Below, in pieces: positions 1-5,999 of a stretch of DNA of 6,772 nt. A program made the position numbers and the translations under genes. This stretch comes from Halobacteriales archaeon (GTDB taxonomy: Archaea; Thermoplasmatota; SW-10-69-26; JACQPN01; JAIVGT01): contig JAIVGT010000238.1 of the NCBI GenBank assembly GCA_020201485.1, positions 1-6,772 of the forward strand, in the 5' to 3' direction. The first letter of the stretch is position 1; every line of letters starts with the position of its first letter. Below the pieces are notes generated by a model. That model was not told the DNA's origin, did no database searches, and saw nothing but the letters and a program-made list of their open reading frames with translations.

Positions 1-1
1 G

Positions 2-409
2 GCCAGGCTCACCCCCCTCGCCCGCCGCCTCGCCGCGCAGTTCCTCCCCGGCCCGCTCACCCTGGTCCTGCCGCCCGCCCCAGGCGTGCCCGACGAATTG
101 CGCGGCGGCGAGCGCGGCCTGGGCGTGCGCGTCCCGGCCCACCCGGTCGCGCGCGAGCTGGCGCGGCGCTTCGGCCCGATCACGTGCACGAGCGCGAACC
201 TGCACAGCGCGAAGGACCCGCGCACCGCCGCCGAGGCCCGGCAGCACCTGGGCGGCGCGGCAAGCCTCTATCTCGAAGCAGGGCCGTGCACCGGCGCGCC
301 GAGCACGGTCGTCGACCTCACCGCGAGCCCGCCCCGCATCGTCCGCGAGGGCGCGCTTCCCCGCAAGGAGCTGGAACCATGGCTGGGCATGAGCACGAGC
401 ACGACGTGA
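2..409 (+). CDS. Threonylcarbamoyl-AMP synthase (Sua5/YrdC/YwlC family), 3' part only
   Basis: This is the last 135 codons of a gene that begins before the window; the reading frame is open from base 2. Family knowledge: Sua5/YrdC enzymes make threonylcarbamoyl-AMP from threonine, bicarbonate and ATP, the first step of the t6A modification of ANN-decoding tRNAs in the cytoplasm. Visible evidence: the segment P-G-P-L-T-L-V-L (partial residues 16-23), then G-V-R-V-P-x-H-P at about 42-49, then the I-T-C-T-S-A-N motif, whose S-x-N is part of the nucleotide/threonine-binding fold. The end S-T-V-V-D-L...R-x-G is typical of the end of a YrdC domain. The protein stops soon after it, so this is the short, single-domain form without the C-terminal Sua5 extension. 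Its last 31 bases overlap the downstream methionine aminopeptidase, which suggests one operon and coupled translation. Confidence 0.88.
   Translation, partial: ARLTPLARRLAAQFLPGPLTLVLPPAPGVPDELRGGERGLGVRVPAHPVARELARRFGPITCTSANLHSAKDPRTAAEARQHLGGAASLYLEAGPCTGAPSTVVDLTASPPRIVREGALPRKELEPWLGMSTSTT
365..370 (+). promoter_or_regulatory. Shine-Dalgarno sequence of the methionine aminopeptidase gene
   Basis: AAGGAG lies inside the end of the Sua5/YrdC coding region and is separated by 8 nt from the ATG at 379. It is the main reason for choosing that ATG over the GTG at 406, which has no purine-rich sequence at a suitable distance. Confidence 0.6.
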
Positions 410-1320
410 AGACCGACCTGGACAAAGTGCGGCAGGCCGGCCGCATCGCCGCCTTGGCGCGCGACCGCGGCGCCGAGCTCGTCCAGGAGGGCAAGCTGCT
501 CCTCGAGGTGGCGCAGGAGGTCGAGGCCCTCATCGTCAAGGAAGGGGCCAAGCCGGGCTTCCCCGTGAACCTCAGCATCAACAACGACGCGGCGCACTAC
601 ACGCCGGCGCACGACGACACGCGCCGCTTCGCCCAGGGCGACCTGGTGAAGGTGGACGTGGGCGCGCACATCGACGGGCACCTCGGCGACACGGCCGTGA
701 CCGTCGAGGTCGGCACGAGCCGGCACGCGCGCATGATCGACGCCAGCCGAGAAGCGTGCAACAACGCCGTCGCCGCGGTCAAGGACGGGCTGCAGCTCAC
801 GCACATCGGCAAGGTCATCGAGGACACCATCAAGGGCCACGGCTACAAGCCGGTGAGCAACCTCAGCGGCCACAGCATCGAGGTGTACGAGCTGCACGCC
901 GGCATCACCGTGCCGAACGTGCCGCGCGGCACGACGGGCAGCATCAAGACGGACATGGTCATCGCCATCGAGCCCTTCGCCACGGACGGCGCGGGCTACA
1001 TCAAGGAAGCGGAGGCGGGGAACATCTGGCACTTCATGGGCCCGAAGCCGCAGCGCAACCCGCACGCGAAGAAGGTCCTCGAAGCCATCATGGCGGAGCA
1101 CGACGAGCTGCCCTTCGCCGAGCGCTGGCTCCAGGGCACGGTGCCGGACAAGTGGCTGGGCTACGCGTTCCGCCTGCTCATGCAGACCGGGGCCATCTCC
1201 CCCTACGCCGTGCTCCGCGAGGCGGGCAACGGGTTCGTGACCCAGGCCGAGCACACGCTCATCGTCCAGGCGGACCAGGGCGACGTGACCACGCCCGGCG
1301 CGCTCTGGCCGCCGAAGTAG
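379..1320 (+). CDS. map: Methionine aminopeptidase, type II (archaeal)
   Basis: This 313-aa enzyme removes the initiator methionine from nascent proteins in the cytoplasm, using two divalent metal ions (family knowledge). The five expected metal ligands are visible: D93 (K-V-D-V-G), D104 (G-D-T-A), H165 (S-G-H-S-I-E), E198 (A-I-E-P-F) and E291 (Q-A-E-H-T). The accessory histidine H73 (A-A-H-Y-T-P) is also present. The segment of about 70 residues between E198/G206 and the final ligand is the helical insertion that separates type II from bacterial type I enzymes. Length fits the archaeal family (about 295 aa) plus a 12-15 residue N-terminal extension that is rich in His and Glu (G-H-E-H-E-H-D). 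The start is the ATG preceded by AAGGAG. The alternative GTG at 406 would remove the extension and give a GTGA overlap with the upstream stop codon. It forms a probable operon with the upstream t6A gene. Confidence 0.95.
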   Translation: MAGHEHEHDVKTDLDKVRQAGRIAALARDRGAELVQEGKLLLEVAQEVEALIVKEGAKPGFPVNLSINNDAAHYTPAHDDTRRFAQGDLVKVDVGAHIDGHLGDTAVTVEVGTSRHARMIDASREACNNAVAAVKDGLQLTHIGKVIEDTIKGHGYKPVSNLSGHSIEVYELHAGITVPNVPRGTTGSIKTDMVIAIEPFATDGAGYIKEAEAGNIWHFMGPKPQRNPHAKKVLEAIMAEHDELPFAERWLQGTVPDKWLGYAFRLLMQTGAISPYAVLREAGNGFVTQAEHTLIVQADQGDVTTPGALWPPK

Positions 1321-1368
1321 CGGGCACAATGCGTGCTCGTCACCCGCGCGGGCCCCGCGCGGAATGAG

Positions 1369-1443
1369 AAAAAGGTGGAAGGGGTGCTGGCCTCACTAGG
1401 AGGGGATGGGATGCACTTAAGACTACCAGCCGGGCCCTTCCGA
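1369..1443 (-). ncRNA. Candidate small structured RNA with its own promoter and T-tract terminator
   Basis: Read on the - strand, a TATAAATA box (1472-1465) predicts transcription starting near 1442. The sequence from 1441 folds with GGAAGGG (1441-1435) paired to CCCTTCC (1383-1377), a perfect 7-bp closing stem. Inside it GCTGG (1430-1426) pairs with CCAGC (1390-1386), and next to that CCTC (1403-1400) pairs with GAGG (1394-1391) around a 5-nt loop. A T5 tract at 1373-1369 follows directly, as in archaeal termination signals. The palindrome CTTAAG (1416-1421) sits in the unpaired part. The expected RNA is about 75 nt. I see no tRNA T-loop or D-loop, no C/D boxes and no ACA end, so it belongs to no class I recognise. 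It would also be antisense to any 3' extension of the methionine aminopeptidase mRNA. Alternatively, the same inverted repeats could simply be 3'-UTR structure of that mRNA. Existence as an RNA is inference. Confidence 0.42.
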
Positions 1444-1464
1444 ACCCCACATCCGAGTCCTTGA

Positions 1465-1480
1465 TATTTATACATTCCGA
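1465..1480 (-). promoter_or_regulatory. Archaeal TATA box with possible BRE, - strand
   Basis: The - strand reads TATAAATA at 1472-1465, one of the clearest TATA boxes in the window. It is preceded by TCGGAATG (1480-1473), which could serve as a weak BRE. The usual spacing of about 26 nt from the box centre places the start site near 1442, at the base of the predicted RNA fold. On the + strand the same bases read TATTTATA, but the sequence upstream is pyrimidine-rich and no gene follows. Confidence 0.5.
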
Positions 1481-1495
1481 GATTTTTTCTTGGTT
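1481..1495 (+). terminator. T-tract terminator for the Sua5/YrdC-methionine aminopeptidase transcript
   Basis: A T6 run at 1483-1488 continues as CTTGGTTCTTG on the + strand, about 160 nt after the aminopeptidase stop codon. Archaeal RNA polymerase terminates at such non-template T-tracts without needing a hairpin. It is the longest T run on the + strand downstream of this gene. Confidence 0.5.
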
Positions 1496-1501
1496 CTTGA
1501 T

Positions 1502-1554
1502 AAAAGGATTGCGCATTTGCGCGGGCTGTTGGAACCGGTCCAAACCCGCGCAAA
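1502..1554 (-). terminator. Nested hairpin followed by T4 tract, end of the leftward operon
   Basis: On the - strand, 28 nt after the stop codon of the repeat protein, TTTGCGCGGG (1554-1545) pairs perfectly over 10 bp with CCCGCGCAAA (1525-1516). Nested inside it, TTGGA (1543-1539) pairs with TCCAA (1533-1529) around a 5-nt loop. A smaller inverted repeat, GCGCA/TGCGC (1511-1522), overlaps the far arm, and a T4 tract follows at 1505-1502. The stem is stronger than archaeal termination needs. It could also protect the mRNA 3' end. Confidence 0.5.
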
Positions 1555-1582
1555 ACCCGGGCGAAGCCGGCCGGACCCGCGC

Positions 1583-3586
1583 TCAGCCGGACTGCTGGTC
1601 CACGCCCGCGCCCGTGCCTTGGACCCAGGCCGAATCGTCCGCGCCGATGACGTCGTAGTCGTCCCGCCCGCCGCCGTCGAGGAAGAGGCCGAAGCCTTCG
1701 CGCTCGGCGTAGCCGCGGACGTGCTGGACCGAGCCCCCGGCCGGGTCGAACGATGCGCGGTACACGTCGTCCCCGCTGAGGTCCACGAGGAACGCGTACA
1801 GGCCCGCGCTCCCGCCTTGCGCGTAGGAGTTGCCCGCCGCCGGGCCCGGGTTGCCGTTGAACACGATGTACCGGTCGTCGCCGCCGCCGTCGTACAGGAG
1901 GATGGCCGATCCGCCGCTCCCCGCCTGCGCGTACTGGTAGAGGGCTGCCGCGGAGGCGAGGTACGTGTCGTTCCCGGCGAGGTCCACGAGCATCGCCGGC
2001 GCGAAGATGGCCCCGCCCTGCGCGCCCTGCGTCGCGAGCGAGCCGGCCACGGCCTCGTACACGTCGTCGCCCTCCACGTCCACGAGTTGCCCGGCACCGC
2101 CCGCCTCGGCGGAGCCTTGCACGTCCTGGAAGCCGCACGTGCCGGCGCACTCCTGGTGCGCGACGTACGTGTCGTCGCCGTGGAGCAGGAGCATCGGGCC
2201 GTCCTCGCCGTGCCCGAGCTGCTGGCTCGCCGCGCCCGTCGCCTGCAGCAGCGTGAACGTGTCGTCGCCCGCCTCGTCCACGAACGTCGCGAGGAAACCC
2301 TGCGCGCCTTGCCACGCCGGGGCCGGGCCCTCCTGCGACGCGAAGAACGTGTCGTCGCCCGGCCCAAGGTCGAGGAACACCGCCTCGCCCCCGCCCTGGG
2401 CGCGCTGCTGGGAGTTCTCCGGGTGCGCGCTGCCGAGCTCGACCGCGCGGTACGCGTCGCTCCCCGCGCCGTCGAGGAAGAGCGCGAAGCCGTAGAACGA
2501 GATGGCCCCGCTCCCGCCCTGCACCGCCTGGTACGCGAGGCCGCGCTCGACGAGCGTCGCCTCGTACGTGTCGTCGCCCGCCTCGTCCACGAGGAAGCCG
2601 AGGCCGCCGAACATCGAGGAGCCCTGCGCGACCTGGTGCTCGTCCACGCCCGCCTCCTGGTCGGAGACATAGGTGTCGTCCCCGCCGAGGTCGATGCTCG
2701 CCGCCGCGGACAGCCCGTTGCCGCATAGCCCAAGGTCCGGCCGCGACGGGTCGGGCAGCTTGAACTGCGTCGTCGTGTGGAAGAGGAAGAACGCGTACGT
2801 GTAGCACGGGGTGGTCGGGTACGCCCCGCCGGCGTTGTTGAGGTAGAGGTCGTCGCCGCCTTCGTCGAGCGTGAGCAGGTTCGCCGTGGCCTCGAGGAAC
2901 GGGTTGCCCAGCGTGTTGCCGCGGTACGTGTTCGCTCCCGCGTCGCCGACGACGACGAGGTCCCCCGGGTCGTGGAACACGACGCCGCCCCGCGCCGGGA
3001 ACGGCCCGGCCGCGTGCGCCGCCTCGCGGACCGCGTCGATGGCCTGCGCGACGCGCTGCGCGTGCCCACGCATCGCCGCCACGGTGTCGTCGGCCGGGAG
3101 CGCGTCCACGTGCCCGGCCTCGTGCGGGACCTGCGCTGCGGCCATGAGCGCGGGGAGGAGCGCGGGGAACGCGGCCTGGTACGCGGCGAGCGCGGCGACG
3201 AGCCCGGCCGTGGCGCGGGCCATGCCCGGGTCGAGGCCCGCCTCTTGCGCGCGCATGCCGGCGATGGCAGCGGGGCCCGGGGCGGGCAGTCCAAGGGCGA
3301 CGTACGCGTCGAGGACCGCCGACGTCAGGGGGACCGCACTTGCCACCGCGACGGGACCGGGCGCACGCGGGGCGATGGCGTGGCCGAGCAGCCGGTCGCG
3401 CTCCGCCCATCCGTACGCCACGCTCTCCCAGGCCCGCCCGTCCAGCGGTGGCGCAGCGGGCAAGCCCAGCGGCGCGTGGTCCAAGGCCCGGGCCGGCTCG
3501 AAGCGCGGCGCGAGGTGCGCGCCAGTGCCCGGGCTGAGGAGCGCCAGGGCAGCCAGGGCGACGACGAGCCGCGGGCTGGGACGCAT
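1583..3586 (-). CDS. Secreted protein with 13 Asp-rich G-D-D-x-[YF] repeats, function unknown
   Basis: This 667-aa protein begins with a signal-peptide-like segment: R2/R6, a hydrophobic core V8-L17, and possible cleavage after G-T-G-A (residue 23). Residues 30-200 form an Ala-rich, probably helical domain that contains H155-E-A-G-H159. Residues 217-644 carry 13 copies of a motif close to [LVI]-D-x-x-G-[DN]-D-x-[YF], starting at G217, 244, 302, 337, 375, 410, 440, 470, 506, 538, 569, 605 and 640. From the third copy on they are 30-38 residues apart, separated by Q-G/A-Q-G turns and a G-x-hydrophobic-L-x-D strand. The pattern suggests a calcium-binding beta-solenoid, related in style but not in consensus to RTX repeats (inference). 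The protein ends inside what looks like a further half-repeat. There is no C-terminal membrane anchor, so it is likely released or non-covalently attached. The four cysteines (261, 288, 480, 484) could form disulfides. It lies 90 nt after SmAP without an obvious TATA box. I cannot assign a function. Confidence 0.85.
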   Translation of the reverse strand: MRPSPRLVVALAALALLSPGTGAHLAPRFEPARALDHAPLGLPAAPPLDGRAWESVAYGWAERDRLLGHAIAPRAPGPVAVASAVPLTSAVLDAYVALGLPAPGPAAIAGMRAQEAGLDPGMARATAGLVAALAAYQAAFPALLPALMAAAQVPHEAGHVDALPADDTVAAMRGHAQRVAQAIDAVREAAHAAGPFPARGGVVFHDPGDLVVVGDAGANTYRGNTLGNPFLEATANLLTLDEGGDDLYLNNAGGAYPTTPCYTYAFFLFHTTTQFKLPDPSRPDLGLCGNGLSAAASIDLGGDDTYVSDQEAGVDEHQVAQGSSMFGGLGFLVDEAGDDTYEATLVERGLAYQAVQGGSGAISFYGFALFLDGAGSDAYRAVELGSAHPENSQQRAQGGGEAVFLDLGPGDDTFFASQEGPAPAWQGAQGFLATFVDEAGDDTFTLLQATGAASQQLGHGEDGPMLLLHGDDTYVAHQECAGTCGFQDVQGSAEAGGAGQLVDVEGDDVYEAVAGSLATQGAQGGAIFAPAMLVDLAGNDTYLASAAALYQYAQAGSGGSAILLYDGGGDDRYIVFNGNPGPAAGNSYAQGGSAGLYAFLVDLSGDDVYRASFDPAGGSVQHVRGYAEREGFGLFLDGGGRDDYDVIGADDSAWVQGTGAGVDQQSG
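1655..2938 (-). repeat. Region encoding the 13 G-D-D-x-[YF] protein repeats
   Basis: This part of the secreted-protein gene encodes residues 217-644. The repeats show on the + strand as recurring ACGTGTCGTCGCC-like words, the complement of codons for G-D-D-T-[YF]. One 27-nt stretch occurs identically at 2257-2283 and 2566-2592, covering V-D-E-A-G-D-D-T-[FY]. Most other copies have drifted at DNA level, so the array is largely old, with at least one recent duplication or conversion event. Confidence 0.75.
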
Positions 3587-3676
3587 CGAGCCAACGAAAG
3601 CCTGGGGGCCCTTGAAGGGCTTGGGGAGAACGTGTTCGGCTCAGGGGCTGGTCCCACGCGCCGAGCCCTGCTGGGC

Positions 3677-3892
3677 CTACTGCGGCGTGATGGTGACCAC
3701 GTTGTTGCCGCGGAGCACGACCGTGCCCAGGCGGCGCGACGTGGTCTCGCTGCGCTCCTCGGTCTCCTCCAGCACGAGGTTCATGTACTGGTCGTAGCCG
3801 ACGAGCTTGCCTTCGAGGAAGCGGCCGTCCTTGAGCTGGAGGCTCATCTTGCGGTTGAGCGACTTCTCCAGGACGTCGAGGGGCAGCGCCAA
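3677..3892 (-). CDS. Archaeal Sm-like RNA-binding protein (SmAP/LSm)
   Basis: This 71-aa protein covers one complete Sm fold and nothing more. Family knowledge: SmAPs form hexamer or heptamer rings that bind U-rich RNA and act in RNA metabolism. Sm1 spans about residues 15-46, with K21-D-G, G28 and the Y-D-Q-Y-M-N box, in which D34 and N38 fit the uridine-binding positions. Sm2 is R54-L...V-L-R61-G-N-N-V. The only start codon available before the fold is TTG at 3892; the upstream in-frame codons down from the TAA contain no ATG or GTG, and the next ATG (M16) would remove the N-terminal helix. A GGTG five bases before the TTG is a weak ribosome-binding site at best. It sits 39 nt after the helicase with no visible promoter, so it is probably cotranscribed. 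The ribosomal protein L37e gene that often follows SmAP in archaea is absent here. Confidence 0.93.
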   Translation of the reverse strand: MALPLDVLEKSLNRKMSLQLKDGRFLEGKLVGYDQYMNLVLEETEERSETTSRRLGTVVLRGNNVVTITPQ

Positions 3893-3931
3893 CGCAGCAC
3901 CGCGCCTGCAAGCCGCGCCTGCGCTATCAAC

Positions 3932-5845
3932 TTACCGGGTCGCCCCGCACGCGAAGAAGCGCGCCGCCTCGCCCGCGGGGTCCGCGCTGCCGCGCAGGTC
4001 CGGGAGGAGCGTGCGCAAGCGGGGCGCGCGGTGGTCGAGCACGACGAGCACACCCGAATCCTCGGGCCCGCGGAGCAGGCGCCCGGCCGCCTGCGCCGCG
4101 CGGCGCAGCGCCGGAGCCTCCACTGCGTGGCTCCACCCGGGCTCGCCGCGCGCCTCGTGGTGCGCAATGAGGGCGCGGAGGCGGAAGCTGGGCTTGGCAT
4201 AGGGCAGGCCGATGAGCACGACGAGCTCCACCTCGCCCGCGGGGAAGTCCATGCCCTCCGCCAGGCGGCCGCCCATGACCGCGCCCAGCGCGCGCACCTC
4301 GCCGCGGCGGAAGCGCTGCACGAGGCGCATCAGGTCCGTCTGCGCCAGGCCCGCCTCCTCCGCCGCCATGGCCGGCAAGCCGGGGGACATGCGCGCGAGC
4401 AACGCATGGCTCGGGAAGCAGACCAACGTCTTGCGGTCGAGGGCGAGCAGGCCGCGCACCGCCTCCTCGACGCGCGGCAGCAGGGTGGGATCGCGCTCCA
4501 CGTCCTCGTGCCGCGTGCTCACGTCGAGCGCGTGCAGGGCGAGGCGGCGAGCGGGGTCGAAGGGCGGGGGGAAGCGGTGGATGGGCGTGTTCGCGGGCAG
4601 GCCGACGCTCGCCCGGTACTGCTCCACGGGCGCGAGCGTGCCGCTCAGGTGGAGCGAGGCGCGCGCCTGGAGCAGGGGGAGCGTGGCCTGCGGCGCGTCG
4701 AGCAGGGCGCACGTGAGCCGGGCGGGCGAGCCCTCGACGAGGCGGACCCAGCCTTCGTCCTCGAGGAGCCAGCGCTGGAGGAAGCCCACCGCGCCGCCCA
4801 GACAGGAGCGCGGCAGCTTGCCCTCGCGCCGCTTCTGCTCCCGCACGCGCTCTCCGTGCTCGGCGAAGCCGGCCAGGGCCTGCGTCAGCCGGGGCGACGG
4901 GCAGCGGAGCTCGGCGAGGAGGCGCGCCTCCAGCTCGCCTTCCGGCACCGGGCCGTCGTCCTCGACGAGGTACTCCGCCACCAACCCGCTCCCGGCGTGG
5001 CGCAGCGCGCGCAGGAGCTGCGAGGCGTGCAGGCCCTGGCACACCGGGTCGCCCAAGCGCTCCGCCTCCTGCATCGCCGGCGTCACGCTGTCGACGGCGA
5101 GCGAGCGCGACCACAGCTCCCGCGCCGCGTCCGGCAGGTTGTGCGCCTCGTCCACGACCACGACCATGCCCGCCAGCTCGCAGCGCATCCCGCGCAGGAG
5201 GGACGCGCGCAGCGCCGGATGCAGGAGGTAGGCGTAGGGCGCGACGACGAGGTCCGCGTCCGCGAGCAGGTTGCGCACGACGTGGTCCGGGCACATGCCT
5301 TCCAGCGCAGCGCGCGCCGCGAGCTCCTCGGCGAAGGGCGCGGACTCGCGGGCCCAGTCCTCCACCGCGAGCGTGCCCCGCCGGAGGCCCTGCTCGAACC
5401 ACGGGCAGGCCGGCACGCGCGCCAGCTCCGGGGGCAGGGCGCTGCCGAGCACGTTCGCCTCGGCCACCTTGCGCCGGTCGAGGCACATGCGGCCGAACTC
5501 GTCCGCGTCCGCCTCCGCCAGCTCCGGCTCCTCCGCCATGCGCAGACAGAGGTGCCTCCGCCCCTGCAGGGCCACGCCGACGAGGGGCAGGCCGGACCGC
5601 TCGCGCACCCGGCGGAACTCCTTCATCACCTGGTGCTGCTGCGCGTGCGTGCGCGTCAGGTACAGGACACGTGCGCCGGAGGCACACGCGGGCAGCGTGG
5701 CGGCCAGGGCGCACACGGTCTTCCCCATGCCCGTGCCGGCCTCGACCGCGACGTGGGCCTGGCTGCGCACGGCGCGCGCCAGCAGCTCCGTGAGCTCCGC
5801 CTGCTGCGGGCGCGGGGCGTAGGGGAAGTAGGCGCGCTGCACCAC
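3932..5845 (-). CDS. xpd: XPD/Rad3-family Fe-S DNA helicase (SF2)
   Basis: This 637-aa ATP-dependent 5'-3' DNA helicase family member is linked by family knowledge to nucleotide excision repair and processing of damaged or branched DNA. Visible motifs in order: Walker A E35-A-G-T-G-M-G-K42-T43; four cysteines suited to the 4Fe-4S cluster, C100, C121, C147 (A-C-P-W-F) and C185 (M-C-P-D-H); Walker B D232-E-A-H235; the S-G-T-L-A-P segment (401-406); motif V G-G-R-L-A-E-G-M-D-F (525-534); and motif VI Q585-A-A-G-R-L-L-R592. The start is GTG at 5845 (GTGGTG), just before A-Y-F-P-Y-A-P-R-P-Q-Q, which matches the usual XPD N-terminus and gives a normal length. The frame stays open to an ATG at 6055, but that extension is Arg/Ala/Gly filler overlapping the next gene. 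No Shine-Dalgarno sequence is evident, so initiation may be leaderless. Archaea often carry several XPD-like paralogues, so exact orthology to repair XPD is less certain than the family. Confidence 0.92.
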   Translation of the reverse strand: MVQRAYFPYAPRPQQAELTELLARAVRSQAHVAVEAGTGMGKTVCALAATLPACASGARVLYLTRTHAQQHQVMKEFRRVRERSGLPLVGVALQGRRHLCLRMAEEPELAEADADEFGRMCLDRRKVAEANVLGSALPPELARVPACPWFEQGLRRGTLAVEDWARESAPFAEELAARAALEGMCPDHVVRNLLADADLVVAPYAYLLHPALRASLLRGMRCELAGMVVVVDEAHNLPDAARELWSRSLAVDSVTPAMQEAERLGDPVCQGLHASQLLRALRHAGSGLVAEYLVEDDGPVPEGELEARLLAELRCPSPRLTQALAGFAEHGERVREQKRREGKLPRSCLGGAVGFLQRWLLEDEGWVRLVEGSPARLTCALLDAPQATLPLLQARASLHLSGTLAPVEQYRASVGLPANTPIHRFPPPFDPARRLALHALDVSTRHEDVERDPTLLPRVEEAVRGLLALDRKTLVCFPSHALLARMSPGLPAMAAEEAGLAQTDLMRLVQRFRRGEVRALGAVMGGRLAEGMDFPAGEVELVVLIGLPYAKPSFRLRALIAHHEARGEPGWSHAVEAPALRRAAQAAGRLLRGPEDSGVLVVLDHRAPRLRTLLPDLRGSADPAGEAARFFACGATR

Positions 5846-5999
5846 GCGGCGCGGAGCGCGGGCTGGGCCAAGGAAATGCTCCCCAGGGGGGAACGAAAAC
5901 CCGAAACTACGCGGGACCGCGGCGGGACCGCGGCGGCGAAGCAGCGGCTGCGCGTTCCGGCCTCGCCCGTCGCGGGCAAGGGCTCGGCCTCCACGCGCC
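5846..5999 (-). other. Intergenic gap upstream of the helicase, with an 11-bp tandem duplication
   Basis: This 154-nt spacer separates the DUF6015-like gene from the helicase. The unit GCGGGACCGCG is repeated twice in tandem at 5911-5932, giving CCGCGG palindromes. On the - strand a T-containing stretch follows (TTTCGGGTTTTCG, about 5906-5894). It could end the DUF6015-like transcript or be part of a weak helicase promoter. I see no convincing TATA box. Confidence 0.35.

Larger units (their letters stand above)
1321..1582. other. Convergent intergenic region with terminators and a small-RNA candidate
   Basis: This 262-nt gap lies between the convergent 3' ends of the methionine aminopeptidase and the secreted repeat protein. 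It contains a marked AT-rich island (about 1458-1512) inside GC-rich DNA. It also contains a T6 tract on the + strand, a nested hairpin plus T4 tract on the - strand, and a TATA box, structured body and T5 tract on the - strand. No protein-coding reading frame here looks real; the short ORFs that cross it have no family character. Confidence 0.6.

Noticed and set aside
1377..1441. A tRNA gene, suggested by the 7-bp closing stem and a 65-nt span
   Set aside because: Neither strand has a TTC-type T-loop, a D-loop or an anticodon arm at the proper positions, and the second stem directly extends the first, unlike a cloverleaf.
1340..1543. A 67-codon open frame on the - strand in the convergent gap
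   Set aside because: It spans the hairpin terminator, the TATA box and the small-RNA candidate, and shows no coding character.
3608..3620. Inverted repeat GCCCTT-G-AAGGGC between SmAP and the secreted protein, as an SmAP terminator
   Set aside because: The loop is a single base, no T-tract follows, and such short palindromes are common in GC-rich DNA.
1203..3911. A 902-codon open frame on the - strand across the secreted protein and SmAP
   Set aside because: Its translation is Arg/Pro/Gly-rich filler in a different frame from the clear signal peptide, G-D-D repeats and Sm fold. Long shadow frames are expected at this GC content.
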